NCBI GenBank assembly: GCA_016929205.1
Contig: JAFGJF010000186.1
Coordinates: 1 to 18,885, forward strand
Length of the DNA stretch: 18,885 nt
From: Anaerolineae bacterium
GTDB lineage: Bacteria > Chloroflexota > Anaerolineae > JAFGEY01
Direction of reading: 5' to 3'
Made by a program: the position numbers and the translations under genes. The notes beneath the pieces were generated by a model, which did not search any database, had not been told where the DNA came from, and saw only the letters and a list, made by a program, of their open reading frames with translations. Below are positions 7,861 through 15,939 of this stretch, piece by piece. Numbering within the stretch: position 1 is the first letter of the stretch; the number at the start of each line of letters is the position of its first letter.

Positions 7861-8373
7861 GTGAAGGATCTGCTTGGTTGCCTCTATCACTGGGATCAGC
7901 TGTTCACCTGCAAGCTTACATTGTCATTGACGTCACGTTGGCGGTGGCTGCCTGCTTTGGGAGCGCATCTCGGTGATGGGCTGTTGTGGTTTGTGGTGGG
8001 CGGCGTTCTTTTGATCTGGAGCGGTGATTTTGTTCGTGGCGTAACGCTGGTCGCTTTGGTCGCCGTACTTGTTTCGACCGGCGTTTCGACGGTGATCAAG
8101 TATACCGTTCGCCGCCGCCGTCCCCGAGAATTGACCGAGTTTTATGCTGTCAAGCATGACCGGTATTCATTTCCATCGGGGCATGCCACACGAATGGCGG
8201 CGATTGCCGTTGCCGTCGGACATTTTTATCCTGCGTTGGCGTCCGTCGGCTATGCATTGGCAACGCTCGTAGCTGTGTGCCGTATCGCCGTTGGCGTGCA
8301 TTACACCAGCGATGTGATCGTCGGGCTGTTGATTGGCATCGCCGGCGCATCATGCGTTGTGATGGCGCTGTAA
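7861..8373 (+). CDS. PAP2-family membrane phosphatase
   Basis: A 170-residue integral membrane phosphatase of the PAP2 (type 2 phosphatidic acid phosphatase) superfamily, which removes phosphate from lipid phosphates or polyprenyl diphosphates at the membrane surface. The three-part active site is visible: K80-x6-R87-P88, PSGH with H108, and R141-x5-H147-x3-D151; the Ser usual before Arg141 is Cys140. Hydrophobic segments at about 40-54, 60-79, 112-130, 131-147 and 152-170 fit a small five- or six-helix protein. The start used is GTG at 7861, 5 bp after the previous stop; the GAGG at about 7846 lies inside the preceding gene. A lipid-linked role for the operon is possible but not shown. Confidence 0.88.
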   Translation: MKDLLGCLYHWDQLFTCKLTLSLTSRWRWLPALGAHLGDGLLWFVVGGVLLIWSGDFVRGVTLVALVAVLVSTGVSTVIKYTVRRRRPRELTEFYAVKHDRYSFPSGHATRMAAIAVAVGHFYPALASVGYALATLVAVCRIAVGVHYTSDVIVGLLIGIAGASCVVMAL

Positions 8374-8421
8374 CGATACCAACCACCAAAAAAAGATTCT
8401 CACCAGTTTTGAGGAACCAGG

Positions 8422-9141
8422 ATGAGACGTGTGATGCAGGTAGTTTGGTTTTCCATCCGTGCCGTTTATGACGATCTGTTTGTGTTGGCAGGTATTGGCG
8501 GTCTGTGGCTGGTTGTGTCGTTGCTTGTGCCGGCAGCTGTTTTTTGGCTGACCGGGTTTTTCCCAGTTTCGATCGTAACCGTGCTGCTGAATCTCGGCTC
8601 ATTTGTCCTGGTGCCCCCTTGTACGGCCGCAGTCTACAACGTATCTGTACAAGTCGCTAAAGAAAAGCGGATCGAGTTCGGGTATTTTTGGCAGGGGATC
8701 AAGGCGCACTGGAAAACCAGTTACAAGATCGCTGGCATACTTTTCATCAGTGGGGGCATTATCGTCTTTAATGCTCTTTTCTATTTCAACAACAGCCAAA
8801 ACACATTTTTTCTGGTTGCAGGTATCCTGGTTTTGTGGTTCCTGCTCTTTTGGCTGTGCGTTCAGATCTATTTGTGGCCTCTGGTCATCTCACAGGAAGA
8901 AAAGCGCATCGTGTTGATGATAAAAAACGCCAGCGCGCTTACGCTGGCGTTTCCCTTTTTTGCGTTTATGATGATGACGGTCATCGTTCTCGTGACGGTG
9001 TTGAGCGTCGCGTTACCGTTCTTGTTATTGCTTTGGATGCCTTTTGTCTCTGTACTGAGCAGCCGTGCCTTTGTGTCTTCTTTGCAGCAGGCCGATGACC
9101 TGAAACAAAAGTGGCACACACGTGATGCCGGGACGAACTAG
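8422..9141 (+). CDS. DUF624 (YesL-like) multi-pass membrane protein
   Basis: A 239-residue protein with about six membrane segments, roughly 20-44, 50-70, 98-118, 126-152, 168-190 and 192-214. The order of segments and the central PCTAAVYNVSVQVA region after a hydrophobic stretch resemble the DUF624/YesL family, whose function is unknown; some members sit beside carbohydrate transport genes, but nothing here points to sugar uptake. The start ATG at 8422 follows GAGG with 7-nt spacing. It is the last gene of the plus-strand run, 48 bp after the PAP2 gene. Codons for residues about 168-178 contain a strong hairpin that may terminate transcription from the opposite strand. Confidence 0.7.
   Translation: MRRVMQVVWFSIRAVYDDLFVLAGIGGLWLVVSLLVPAAVFWLTGFFPVSIVTVLLNLGSFVLVPPCTAAVYNVSVQVAKEKRIEFGYFWQGIKAHWKTSYKIAGILFISGGIIVFNALFYFNNSQNTFFLVAGILVLWFLLFWLCVQIYLWPLVISQEEKRIVLMIKNASALTLAFPFFAFMMMTVIVLVTVLSVALPFLLLLWMPFVSVLSSRAFVSSLQQADDLKQKWHTRDAGTN
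8925..8952 (-). terminator. Intragenic hairpin, possible terminator for the convergent kinase operon
   Basis: A perfect 11-bp inverted repeat (AAACGCCAGCG at 8925-8935, CGCTGGCGTTT at 8942-8952) has a 6-nt loop. Read on the minus strand, the stem runs directly into further Ts (TTTTTTAT), the form of an intrinsic terminator. On the plus strand it is followed by CCC and then six Ts. It lies inside the DUF624 gene, about 230 nt beyond the kinase stop codon at 9182. Confidence 0.6.
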
Positions 9142-9147
9142 GTTTTG

Positions 9148-9176
9148 ACACGACAGATTTGCGTTCGTGTTCTTGT
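9148..9176 (+). terminator. Weak terminator-like hairpin between convergent genes
   Basis: ACACGA (9148-9153) pairs with TCGTGT (9165-9170) across an 11-nt loop and is followed by TCTTGTT. It sits in the 40-bp gap just after the DUF624 stop. The stem is short and the T-run imperfect, so this is only a possibility. Confidence 0.3.
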
Positions 9177-9181
9177 TCGCG

Positions 9182-10900
9182 TCAGATGATTTCTTGTTCT
9201 TCTTTGACGCTGGCTTTTTGATGCCGGCCGGACGGAGCGACCGGCAATCTAACCGTAAACGTGGCTCCATTCTTGCCATCACTTTCAGCTTCGATCAGTC
9301 CTCCATGCTGTTCAACGATGCCATAACTGACGTACAGTCCCAATCCGGTCCCCTCTCCCACTTCTTTGGTTGTAAAGAACGGATCGAAAACCCGACTCAG
9401 GTTTTCCTCAGGAATGCCGGGACCGGTATCTATAAAGACGACATGGACTTGTTGATCGACTTGATGGGTTTTGATGTGTATTTCGCCCCCATCTGACAGA
9501 ACCTGGTGCGCGTTGATCAGGATATTGACAAAGACCTGCTGCAATTGGTTTGAATCGGCCACGACCTCGGGCAAATTCGATGCATACTCTTTTGCTATCT
9601 TGATATTGGGCCCATTGGCCTGAGGCTTGACCAAATCCAACGATGCATCTACCACATCGTTAATGTTGACCCGTGCCGGCTTGTAGTTGCTTTGGTGCGA
9701 AAAGTTGAGCAGACTTTGTACGATCCCTTTGCAGCGCAGCCCTTCGCGCTCAATGATAGAAAGCGGTCGATGCATTGGATCGTCGTCTTGAACGCGTTTG
9801 AGAAGGACCTGGGCAAACCCCAGCATCACGCCAATGGGGTTATTGATCTCGTGTGCCACTCCTGCTGCCAGTTGGCCGATTGACGCCAGTTTTTCAGATT
9901 GAACCAGTTGGCGTTGTGTTTCGCGTAGTTCGCGGGTGCGTTCTTTGACGCGTTCTTCCAACTCTTGGTTGAAATCTTTGACCGTTTCGTACAGTTGTGC
10001 ATTATGAATGGCGATTGCTGCATAATCCGCCAGTGCCTGTAGCAAATAGATATCGTTTTCCGTAAACGCTTTCGGTGATATCTTGTTGTCGATCAGCAAA
10101 ACGCCGATCACGTTGGTTCCCAGTTTGAGGGGCACATAAAGCAGCGATTTAACCAGGTAGCCGGTTTTTACTTTAAGAGTTTGTACATCGCCCGCATCAA
10201 GATAGGGTTCGCCGGTTTTTACCACTTGTCCGGCGATGCTGTCCTGAATCTTGACACGAAAGCCGCGCGCAAACTTTTCTCCCAAGCCACGCGCTGCACG
10301 CATATAGAGGTCGCCTGTTTGCTTGTCTAGCAGCAGCAGCGATCCTTCTTCTGCCCCGGTGAGATACAGCCCGGCCTGAACGATGCGACTGAGCAGTTTT
10401 TCTACATCGAGCATCGCCGTAACAGATTTGCCGATGCTGTAGATGATCTGGAGTTCCTTGACTCGACCTTCCAATTGGCGATTGATCTTCATGATCCCTT
10501 GATGCAATTCGTCGCGTTCCCGGCGCAAGCGTACTTCGGTCAAGGCGCGATCGATCGCCTGGAGCATTTCAGTCGTATCGTAAGGTTTGATGATGTAGTC
10601 GCGCGCGCCAAGCCGAAATGCTTGGACGGCTGTTTCTTCCGATCCGTGGAAGGTCATCAGAATAACCGGGATGTGGACATCGCGTTCCTGCAAAGTGGCC
10701 AGAACCTCAAGCCCTGTCATCTTGGGCATCTTGAGGTCCATAATGATCAGTGCCGGATCTTGCGACAAGGCAAGTTCCAGGCCTCTGGCGCCGTTTTTTG
10801 CCGTGATGAATCTGTATCCGTTGGGCTGTAGAATATAATCCGTCAAAAACTGCAAACTGTCATCACGGTCATCAACGACCAGTACTAATTCTCCGGCCAA
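9182..10900 (-). CDS. Hybrid REC-GAF-histidine kinase
   Basis: A 572-residue cytoplasmic signalling protein without membrane segments. An N-terminal receiver domain (about 5-122) has the acidic pair D10/D11, phospho-acceptor D55, T83 and K105. A short coiled segment leads to a GAF domain (about 150-305), a second coiled coil (about 305-335), the HisKA dimerisation helix with phospho-acceptor H350 (GVAHEINNP), and a HATPase domain with N box, DTGPGIP, FFTTK and GTGLGLY. An N-terminal receiver means it is probably driven by an upstream kinase or phosphotransferase, with the GAF adding small-molecule or redox sensing. The start is TTG, chosen because AAGGAGG lies 5 nt before it and no ATG fits. 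It is last in the group after the PP2C and HerA-like genes, 107 bp beyond the latter. No separate response regulator is nearby. Confidence 0.93.
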   Translation of the reverse strand: MAGELVLVVDDRDDSLQFLTDYILQPNGYRFITAKNGARGLELALSQDPALIIMDLKMPKMTGLEVLATLQERDVHIPVILMTFHGSEETAVQAFRLGARDYIIKPYDTTEMLQAIDRALTEVRLRRERDELHQGIMKINRQLEGRVKELQIIYSIGKSVTAMLDVEKLLSRIVQAGLYLTGAEEGSLLLLDKQTGDLYMRAARGLGEKFARGFRVKIQDSIAGQVVKTGEPYLDAGDVQTLKVKTGYLVKSLLYVPLKLGTNVIGVLLIDNKISPKAFTENDIYLLQALADYAAIAIHNAQLYETVKDFNQELEERVKERTRELRETQRQLVQSEKLASIGQLAAGVAHEINNPIGVMLGFAQVLLKRVQDDDPMHRPLSIIEREGLRCKGIVQSLLNFSHQSNYKPARVNINDVVDASLDLVKPQANGPNIKIAKEYASNLPEVVADSNQLQQVFVNILINAHQVLSDGGEIHIKTHQVDQQVHVVFIDTGPGIPEENLSRVFDPFFTTKEVGEGTGLGLYVSYGIVEQHGGLIEAESDGKNGATFTVRLPVAPSGRHQKASVKEEQEII

Positions 10901-11007
10901 GGAATCCTCCTTTGTATCTGGACCTCGACCTCACAGTCGATATTTCCCCCCGGATGTTGGCTCATCTGTCCAGCATATTTGGGCCGCAAGGTGTACAGAC
11001 GAGTTGG

Positions 11008-13716
11008 TTAGGGCGTGGATTCGAATGCATCCAGCGACATTTGCCTGTCGATGCCGCGATCGTCAAAAAACACTTCCCAATGCGGCATCCAGATCACGCC
11101 AAACGCCTCGACAAAGATGTCTGCTTTGCGGGGGCGTACGAGGACGGTCTGTAATTCTTGATCAAGCTTTTCAGCAATTTCTTGCCAGCAGCTTTGGATC
11201 TCACTCTGTTCATTTTCCATATCCTGGACCAAATTCTCGATCTGGCCTTCCAGGTCGGCAATGACATCCCAGGACTCTTGTACTTCAGCCTTGGCTTGTT
11301 GAGTCAGCCGGCGTTTGCGGCTGGCGGTAGACAGCATGCGGCTCGAACGTCGTTTCGCGAATAAACCAATGACCGATTCACCTGCCGAAAGGAGTTCCTC
11401 TCGTTTGCGAGCCTCAAACTCGATCTCGTCTTGGCCAAGCTCACGTTCCTCACGACGGATGCGCGCTTCAAGGCGTTCAATCTTGGTCTGATATCCCTTT
11501 TCCACCTTGCCAAGCTCGGCATCTCGCTGTTCAGCAATATGCTGATAACAACGTCGTTTGAAGCGACTTTCTGGCTCGTCGGGCAAAGCTGTGAGTTTGA
11601 GCCGGGGACAGTGGAGCAAAGAGATGGCTGTTTCTCGATAGACAAAGTCTGTAAAGCTCTGCTCCAACGATTTGATCCGCCGTGCGTCTCCAAATTGAGA
11701 TGGCAAAGGAGCAAAACGCGCATCTTGGGCGGGACGACTGTCCAACGCATCGGTATTAACTGCAAGTGGTTCTGCATCCCAGTCAAGTGGTGAATCGTCC
11801 TTTTCTACTTCAAGGATACGCGAAATCGTGATCCGTTCGTGAACGTTGCGTGTATCGTTATCAATGCGAGTTGTCGCGCGGGCGAGGACTGCGGGCCGAT
11901 AGATCAACTGCTTGTCCCGGTAAATGATGGTCTGTCCATCGTTCTCGGCGTTCCGGATGGCCCATTCGAGGGGCACCTGGACGGGCAAAAAATACTGGTT
12001 GATTCCGGCCGGCAGCACAGGCCGCGTCTTGGAAAATGCACTCCAGGCAGGCATTGATTCGGTTGAGGGAGCGGTCACAGGCATAAACGACTCAACCGGC
12101 TCGGTAGGATCCACCGCCCCAGATGAACGATCCGTTGCGCGAGGTGCCGCCTCGGTCTGGCGGAGTGATGGAGAGGGCGTGGGCGGTAGGGGGCGCGACG
12201 TTGACCGAGGTTGAGTTGTTGCCACCGGCTGAATGGGGGCAGATCGGGTTTGTTCTGGTGCGACAGATGTTGTTACCGCTGGCATCTCTACAGATACAGG
12301 CGGGTGTTCAACTGGCTGCAAGATACGAACCTGATCGCGCGTCAGTGGACCGCGCAAGTAGCTCATTGTATGCCGCGTGCGAAACAGCCTTGGGCCCGAA
12401 CTGTGTACGTTATTTATCAAAAACGTTCGCGGGTCGAGTTGTGATAACATCTTGCCTAGCATCTGGCGATCGAGCATTTGCCCCGTCTCGAGCGATGCGC
12501 CATCCAGGCCCTCCAATACCCGCTGCCGGTCGTTCGCGGTCTGCAATTTTCCGATGAACCATGTCCCGGCGTTAGATAGTGCCTTGTAATCCAGGTCGAC
12601 CGGGTTTTGCGTTGCAAGCACCAGGCCCAGCCCCTGTGAACGTGCTTGTTTCATCAATGCCAGCAGGGGCGCTTTGGTAGGAGGATTAGCCGGGTGTGGT
12701 GGCATAAATCCAAACAACTCGTCAAAATAGAGCACTGCTCTCAGGTTGACGGTTCCCTCTTGTGTGCGAAGCCAGGCGCGTATCTGCTCCAACAGCAGGG
12801 TTACGAAAAAGAAGCGCTCGGCATCAGAAAGGTGCGCAAGAGAGAAAATAGAGATTTTGGAGCCTTTCTCCAGCGTGTGGAGGAGCGCGTCGACTTGAAG
12901 GGGGTCGCCTTGCAGCCACGTTGAGAACTGTGGTGATGCCAACAGCCCGTTCAGGGCCAAAGCCAATTTGGTGCGCTCTTTTGTGGGATAAAAGACTTCG
13001 AGAGGCAAAACGCCCAGTTGTTCAAAAGGTGGTTCCTGCACTTGCGTGATTAGCGCTGCCAGATCCATATCTTGTCCTGCACGCCACATACGTTCGATGA
13101 TGTTGGACAAGAGGCTGTGTTCGCGCCCTGTGATGGGATCGCTCTCAATGTTCAATAATGCCAACAGAGCCGAGACAGTACCGGATATGGTTTCTCTCAA
13201 AATCTCGGTATGCTGCTCCCACGCCAGTGGTGGTGCCTGCAATGAATGTACGATGCTGATCGGCCTTCCAGCATCACTCCCGGGTGTGTAAATACTCAAG
13301 CTGGCACTGTTTTTGAATTGGGCAATGCGCGCTTGGGTAATTCCACAGTTTGCCAGTTCTGTGCGCCACAGACGTGCCACCTCGTTTGCATAAGCGTCTA
13401 GCGAGAGACCTCGACTCCGCGCACCTTCTATATCCACCCAGGGGCGAAAGTCAGAGGGTCGCAAATCGGGAAAAGCCAGCAACAGGTTCGCCATATCCCC
13501 TTTGGGATCGATGATCAGTGCGGGGATGTTATTGAGGGCGATTTCTTCGAGAAGGGCAATACCCAACCCTGTTTTACCACTTCCTGTCATCCCGACGCAG
13601 ACAGCATGCGTCGTCAGGTCGCGTGCGTCATAGAAAAAGAGCTGATCTGTTGGTACATTGTTATCCTGAGTGTAGCGACCAAGATAAAGTCGACCTTTTT
13701 GTTCAGAAAACTGCAT
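11008..13716 (-). CDS. HerA/FtsK-like P-loop ATPase with Pro-rich linker and coiled-coil C-terminal domain
   Basis: A 902-residue ATPase of the HerA/VirB4/FtsK superfamily (DUF87-type), whose members pump or translocate DNA or peptides as hexamers. The N-terminal region ends in Walker A GMTGSGKT (42-49). Beta-strand ALIIDPKGDM follows (about 66-75), then Walker B VLYFDE (D332/E333) and a sensor strand LATQNPVD (368-375). Residues about 465-555 are a Pro/Ser/Thr-rich, low-complexity linker. The C-terminal part (about 560-900) is unfamiliar: a beta-like segment, then charged coiled coils (about 715-770 and 805-860) flanking FAKRRSSRM, and a closing VFFDDRG. No nuclease or helicase accessory motif was seen, and no NurA neighbour. 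It sits between a PP2C phosphatase and a histidine kinase. An AGGA precedes the ATG. Its substrate is unknown. Confidence 0.8.
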   Translation of the reverse strand: MQFSEQKGRLYLGRYTQDNNVPTDQLFFYDARDLTTHAVCVGMTGSGKTGLGIALLEEIALNNIPALIIDPKGDMANLLLAFPDLRPSDFRPWVDIEGARSRGLSLDAYANEVARLWRTELANCGITQARIAQFKNSASLSIYTPGSDAGRPISIVHSLQAPPLAWEQHTEILRETISGTVSALLALLNIESDPITGREHSLLSNIIERMWRAGQDMDLAALITQVQEPPFEQLGVLPLEVFYPTKERTKLALALNGLLASPQFSTWLQGDPLQVDALLHTLEKGSKISIFSLAHLSDAERFFFVTLLLEQIRAWLRTQEGTVNLRAVLYFDELFGFMPPHPANPPTKAPLLALMKQARSQGLGLVLATQNPVDLDYKALSNAGTWFIGKLQTANDRQRVLEGLDGASLETGQMLDRQMLGKMLSQLDPRTFLINNVHSSGPRLFRTRHTMSYLRGPLTRDQVRILQPVEHPPVSVEMPAVTTSVAPEQTRSAPIQPVATTQPRSTSRPLPPTPSPSLRQTEAAPRATDRSSGAVDPTEPVESFMPVTAPSTESMPAWSAFSKTRPVLPAGINQYFLPVQVPLEWAIRNAENDGQTIIYRDKQLIYRPAVLARATTRIDNDTRNVHERITISRILEVEKDDSPLDWDAEPLAVNTDALDSRPAQDARFAPLPSQFGDARRIKSLEQSFTDFVYRETAISLLHCPRLKLTALPDEPESRFKRRCYQHIAEQRDAELGKVEKGYQTKIERLEARIRREERELGQDEIEFEARKREELLSAGESVIGLFAKRRSSRMLSTASRKRRLTQQAKAEVQESWDVIADLEGQIENLVQDMENEQSEIQSCWQEIAEKLDQELQTVLVRPRKADIFVEAFGVIWMPHWEVFFDDRGIDRQMSLDAFESTP

Positions 13717-13782
13717 ATTGGGTTCCTGCCGTTTTTCAGAATGAAACCAGATTCACATACTGATAGTACAGTCAGAACGCAA

Positions 13783-14742
13783 CTAGTTTACAACCAATTC
13801 TACCAGGATAATGGTAATATTGTCCTTTCCGCCAGCGCGATTTGCCTCACGAACCAGACGATCACACGATTTGGAGAGGCTTTCAGAGGACATTGCCCCT
13901 TGCCACAATGCTTTGTCGGTTAACATGCTGTATAGCCCATCTGTACAGAGCAGCAAACGATCTGCTATGCGCAACGGCACTGCAAAAACATCGACTGTGA
14001 CCTGAGGTGTGCCTCCCATCGCCTGGTAGACGATATTACGGGTTGGATGCACACGTGCTTGTTCTGGCGTTATCTGCCCGTCTGCGAGCAATTGCCCTAC
14101 CAGGGAATGATCTTGGGTGATCTGCTTGAGTTCTGTGTCATTCAACACGTATGCACGGCTATCGCCTACATTGGCAATATAGGCCATATCTTCCAGTACC
14201 AACGCCCAAACAAGCGTGCTACCCATATCGTTGTGCATATCCTGGCCGAGCGCATAGACCGCCTGGTTTGCTTCTTTGGTCGTTTCGGCCATCCAGACGG
14301 TAGGATCGACAAATGGGATCGTTCCAGAACTGAGGTACGGCACAAAAACATCGCTTTGTGCTTTCTGGGCAATCGTGTCGATCACCAGTTTGCTGGCCAC
14401 TTCGCCCGCGGCCTGGCCGCCGACGCCATCTGCCACGGCATAGATTCCGATAGGCAGCCCAACAGAATTACTGATCCGGTTGAACTCGAGGGTCAACAGG
14501 CTGTCTTGGTTCGACACCGATTTTTGTCCCGGATGCGTCATTCGCCGAGAGACGAGATCGATGCACAATGGGTAGCCGCCCGCATCTGGTTTCTCATCAA
14601 CCGTTGGTGTAAAGGCAGCTAAACCAAGGCCACCGCTTGAAGCGTCTTGTACGAAAAGGGTTTGCAAAGACGCTTGGCATTCGCGACAGTACTGTGCAGC
14701 ATCTTGGTTTTCTGCTCCACACTCGGGACAAATTTGCGTCAT
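13783..14742 (-). CDS. Zinc-ribbon PP2C-family Ser/Thr protein phosphatase
   Basis: A 319-residue metal-dependent phosphatase that removes phosphate from Ser/Thr residues, probably cytoplasmic. A zinc ribbon opens it (C5, C8, C19, C22), followed by a flexible linker to about residue 55. The PP2C domain shows SNQD with D80, the signature ADGVGG with metal ligand D105, NVGDSRAY, the HSLV segment, CTDGL and GGKDNIT near the end, so the catalytic site looks intact. The Glu of the usual NED motif is Gln79. Such enzymes normally oppose a Hanks-type kinase, but none is encoded in this window. It is the first gene of the group, followed after 66 bp by the HerA-like gene, with a promoter at 14831-14859. 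Confidence 0.93.
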   Translation of the reverse strand: MTQICPECGAENQDAAQYCRECQASLQTLFVQDASSGGLGLAAFTPTVDEKPDAGGYPLCIDLVSRRMTHPGQKSVSNQDSLLTLEFNRISNSVGLPIGIYAVADGVGGQAAGEVASKLVIDTIAQKAQSDVFVPYLSSGTIPFVDPTVWMAETTKEANQAVYALGQDMHNDMGSTLVWALVLEDMAYIANVGDSRAYVLNDTELKQITQDHSLVGQLLADGQITPEQARVHPTRNIVYQAMGGTPQVTVDVFAVPLRIADRLLLCTDGLYSMLTDKALWQGAMSSESLSKSCDRLVREANRAGGKDNITIILVELVVN

Positions 14743-14764
14743 CGCCTGCTCCGCCCTGTCAGCA

Positions 14765-14818
14765 GATCAAATGGATGCCATCCGTTGAACGCCATCTGAA
14801 GGATGGTAGAACTTGATC
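14765..14818 (-). other. Structured 5' leader of the PP2C operon
   Basis: Nested inverted repeats lie between the promoter and the PP2C start: GATCAA (14765-14770) with TTGATC (14813-14818), and inside them CCATCC (14778-14783) with GGATGG (14801-14806). Folded, this gives an imperfect stem of about 50 nt in a leader of about 80 nt. It could be an mRNA fold or a protein-binding site; no known riboswitch was recognised. Confidence 0.4.
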
Positions 14819-14830
14819 GGGATTTGAGTC

Positions 14831-14859
14831 AGTATATCACGAAACGAAACCAAACGCAA
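14831..14859 (-). promoter_or_regulatory. Promoter of the PP2C-HerA-kinase operon
   Basis: On the minus strand TTGCGT (14854-14859) is 17 bp from TATACT (14831-14836). The -10 is near consensus and the -35 matches at three to four positions. It abuts the rplL terminator, so a new transcription unit starts here. Confidence 0.7.
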
Positions 14860-14862
14860 CCC

Positions 14863-14897
14863 TAAGAAAAAGCCACACCTTCACAGGTGTGGCTTTT
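14863..14897 (-). terminator. Intrinsic terminator of the ribosomal-protein operon
   Basis: A 13-bp perfect stem (AGGTGTGGCTTTT at 14885-14897 pairing with AAAAGCCACACCT at 14868-14880) has a 4-nt loop and on the minus strand continues into TTTTTCTT. It lies about 20 bp after the rplL stop. Confidence 0.92.
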
Positions 14898-14919
14898 AAG
14901 GTGTCAAGTTGTAGCGAGA

Positions 14920-15303
14920 TTAGCTGATCTCGACAACAGCGCCTTCGGCTTCGAGCTTGTTTTTGGCGTCTTCGGCTGCTTCTTTGGTAACGGCTTCCAA
15001 AATCTTGCTGGGAGCACCATCGACGACCTCTTTGGCCTCGCGAAGACCCAAGCTGGTGAGCTGACGCACAACCTTGATGACCTGAATCTTTTTCGCACCA
15101 ATTTCTTTGAGGGTTACGTCGAATTCGGTCTGCTCTTCTTCTTCTTCGACTGCGGCTGCAGCGGCTACCATACCCGGCATGGCCATTGCCATTGGGGCGG
15201 CGGCACTCACACCGAGTTCTTTTTCGAGCGTTTTGACCAATTCGGATGCTTCCATCAAGGACAAGCCCTTGATTTCCTCAACGAGTTTCTGTAAATCTGC
15301 CAT
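14920..15303 (-). CDS. rplL: 50S ribosomal protein L7/L12
   Basis: A 127-residue stalk protein that binds elongation and initiation factors on the ribosome as dimers attached to L10. The N-terminal dimerisation region (about 1-35), an Ala/Met-rich flexible hinge (about 36-50), an acidic run of Glu, and the globular C-terminal domain (from about 55, with [20 protein letters not shown]) are all present; length is normal. The ATG is preceded by TTAGGAGGAAAC. It follows rplJ by 71 bp; that gap contains an A/T homopolymer run (15342-15366) and a small 5-bp hairpin (15323-15337). A strong terminator follows, so rpoB is not part of this transcript. Confidence 0.98.
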   Translation of the reverse strand: MADLQKLVEEIKGLSLMEASELVKTLEKELGVSAAAPMAMAMPGMVAAAAAVEEEEEQTEFDVTLKEIGAKKIQVIKVVRQLTSLGLREAKEVVDGAPSKILEAVTKEAAEDAKNKLEAEGAVVEIS

Positions 15304-15374
15304 TGTACTTGTTTCCTCCTAATCTGGATAAGCCAGAATCAAATAAACAATTTTTTTTTAAAAAATTACAGCGG

Positions 15375-15914
15375 CTAGGCTGCTTCTTGCTCTTGTAGCT
15401 GATCAACGCGCGCTTGTAGTGCATAGAGTACCTGGCGAATACCACCAGCGATAGTGCTTGCCAGTTGGTTGGCTGGTGCACCGATGCCCGCCAGAACTTG
15501 GGCAAACAACGTATCCCGCGATGGCAGGTCGGCCAATGCCTTTGCACCTGCTGCATCCAACACATCATTGCCAACCATGCCGCCAACGATTCCAAAGTCT
15601 TCTTGGGCAAACGCGTTACCAAAACTGTTAATTGCCTTCACAGTTGGCGCAATGTCTTCCGTGCAAAACGCGACGGCGACCGGGCCGCGCAGAGCATCCG
15701 GGATTGGCATGCCGGCTTCCGTCAAAGCACGCTTGAACAACGTATTCTTGACCACTGAATAACTGGCCCCCGTCTCGCGAATCCTGGCCCGCAACTGGGT
15801 TACTTGGTTTACGGGCACATGCTGCATATACACGAATACGATGGCCTGGCTATTCTGCAATCGATCGGCGTACAGGCTGGTTAGTTCTTGTTTCTTGTCT
15901 TGTTTAATAGCCAA
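15375..15914 (-). CDS. rplJ: 50S ribosomal protein L10
   Basis: A 179-residue protein that anchors L7/L12 dimers to 23S rRNA. The N-terminal globular domain (about 1-130, with IVFVYMQHV, YSVVKNTLFKRAL and GPVAVAF) is followed by the C-terminal helix that carries L7/L12 (about 135-179). Length is typical. The start is TTG at 15914: AGGAGGT lies 9 nt upstream and the family start (AIKQDKK) fits here, with no ATG available. Expression is probably autoregulated through the L10-type leader upstream, where L10 with L7/L12 would bind its own mRNA. Confidence 0.97.
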   Translation of the reverse strand: MAIKQDKKQELTSLYADRLQNSQAIVFVYMQHVPVNQVTQLRARIRETGASYSVVKNTLFKRALTEAGMPIPDALRGPVAVAFCTEDIAPTVKAINSFGNAFAQEDFGIVGGMVGNDVLDAAGAKALADLPSRDTLFAQVLAGIGAPANQLASTIAGGIRQVLYALQARVDQLQEQEAA

Positions 15915-15939
15915 GTTTTGAGTACCTCCTCATAACAAC

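Noticed and set aside
13717..13782. Partial palindrome near CTGACTGTACTATCAG considered as a LexA/SOS box before the HerA-like gene
   Set aside because: It fits no LexA consensus I know closely and the symmetry is imperfect.
14047..14622. A 191-codon plus-strand open frame inside the PP2C gene
   Set aside because: Antisense to intact PP2C motifs; Cys/His content is a by-product of the opposite strand.
15342..15366. Run of T then A between rplJ and rplL, considered as a terminator
   Set aside because: There is no stable GC stem before the run on the minus strand; it is only an A/T homopolymer stretch.
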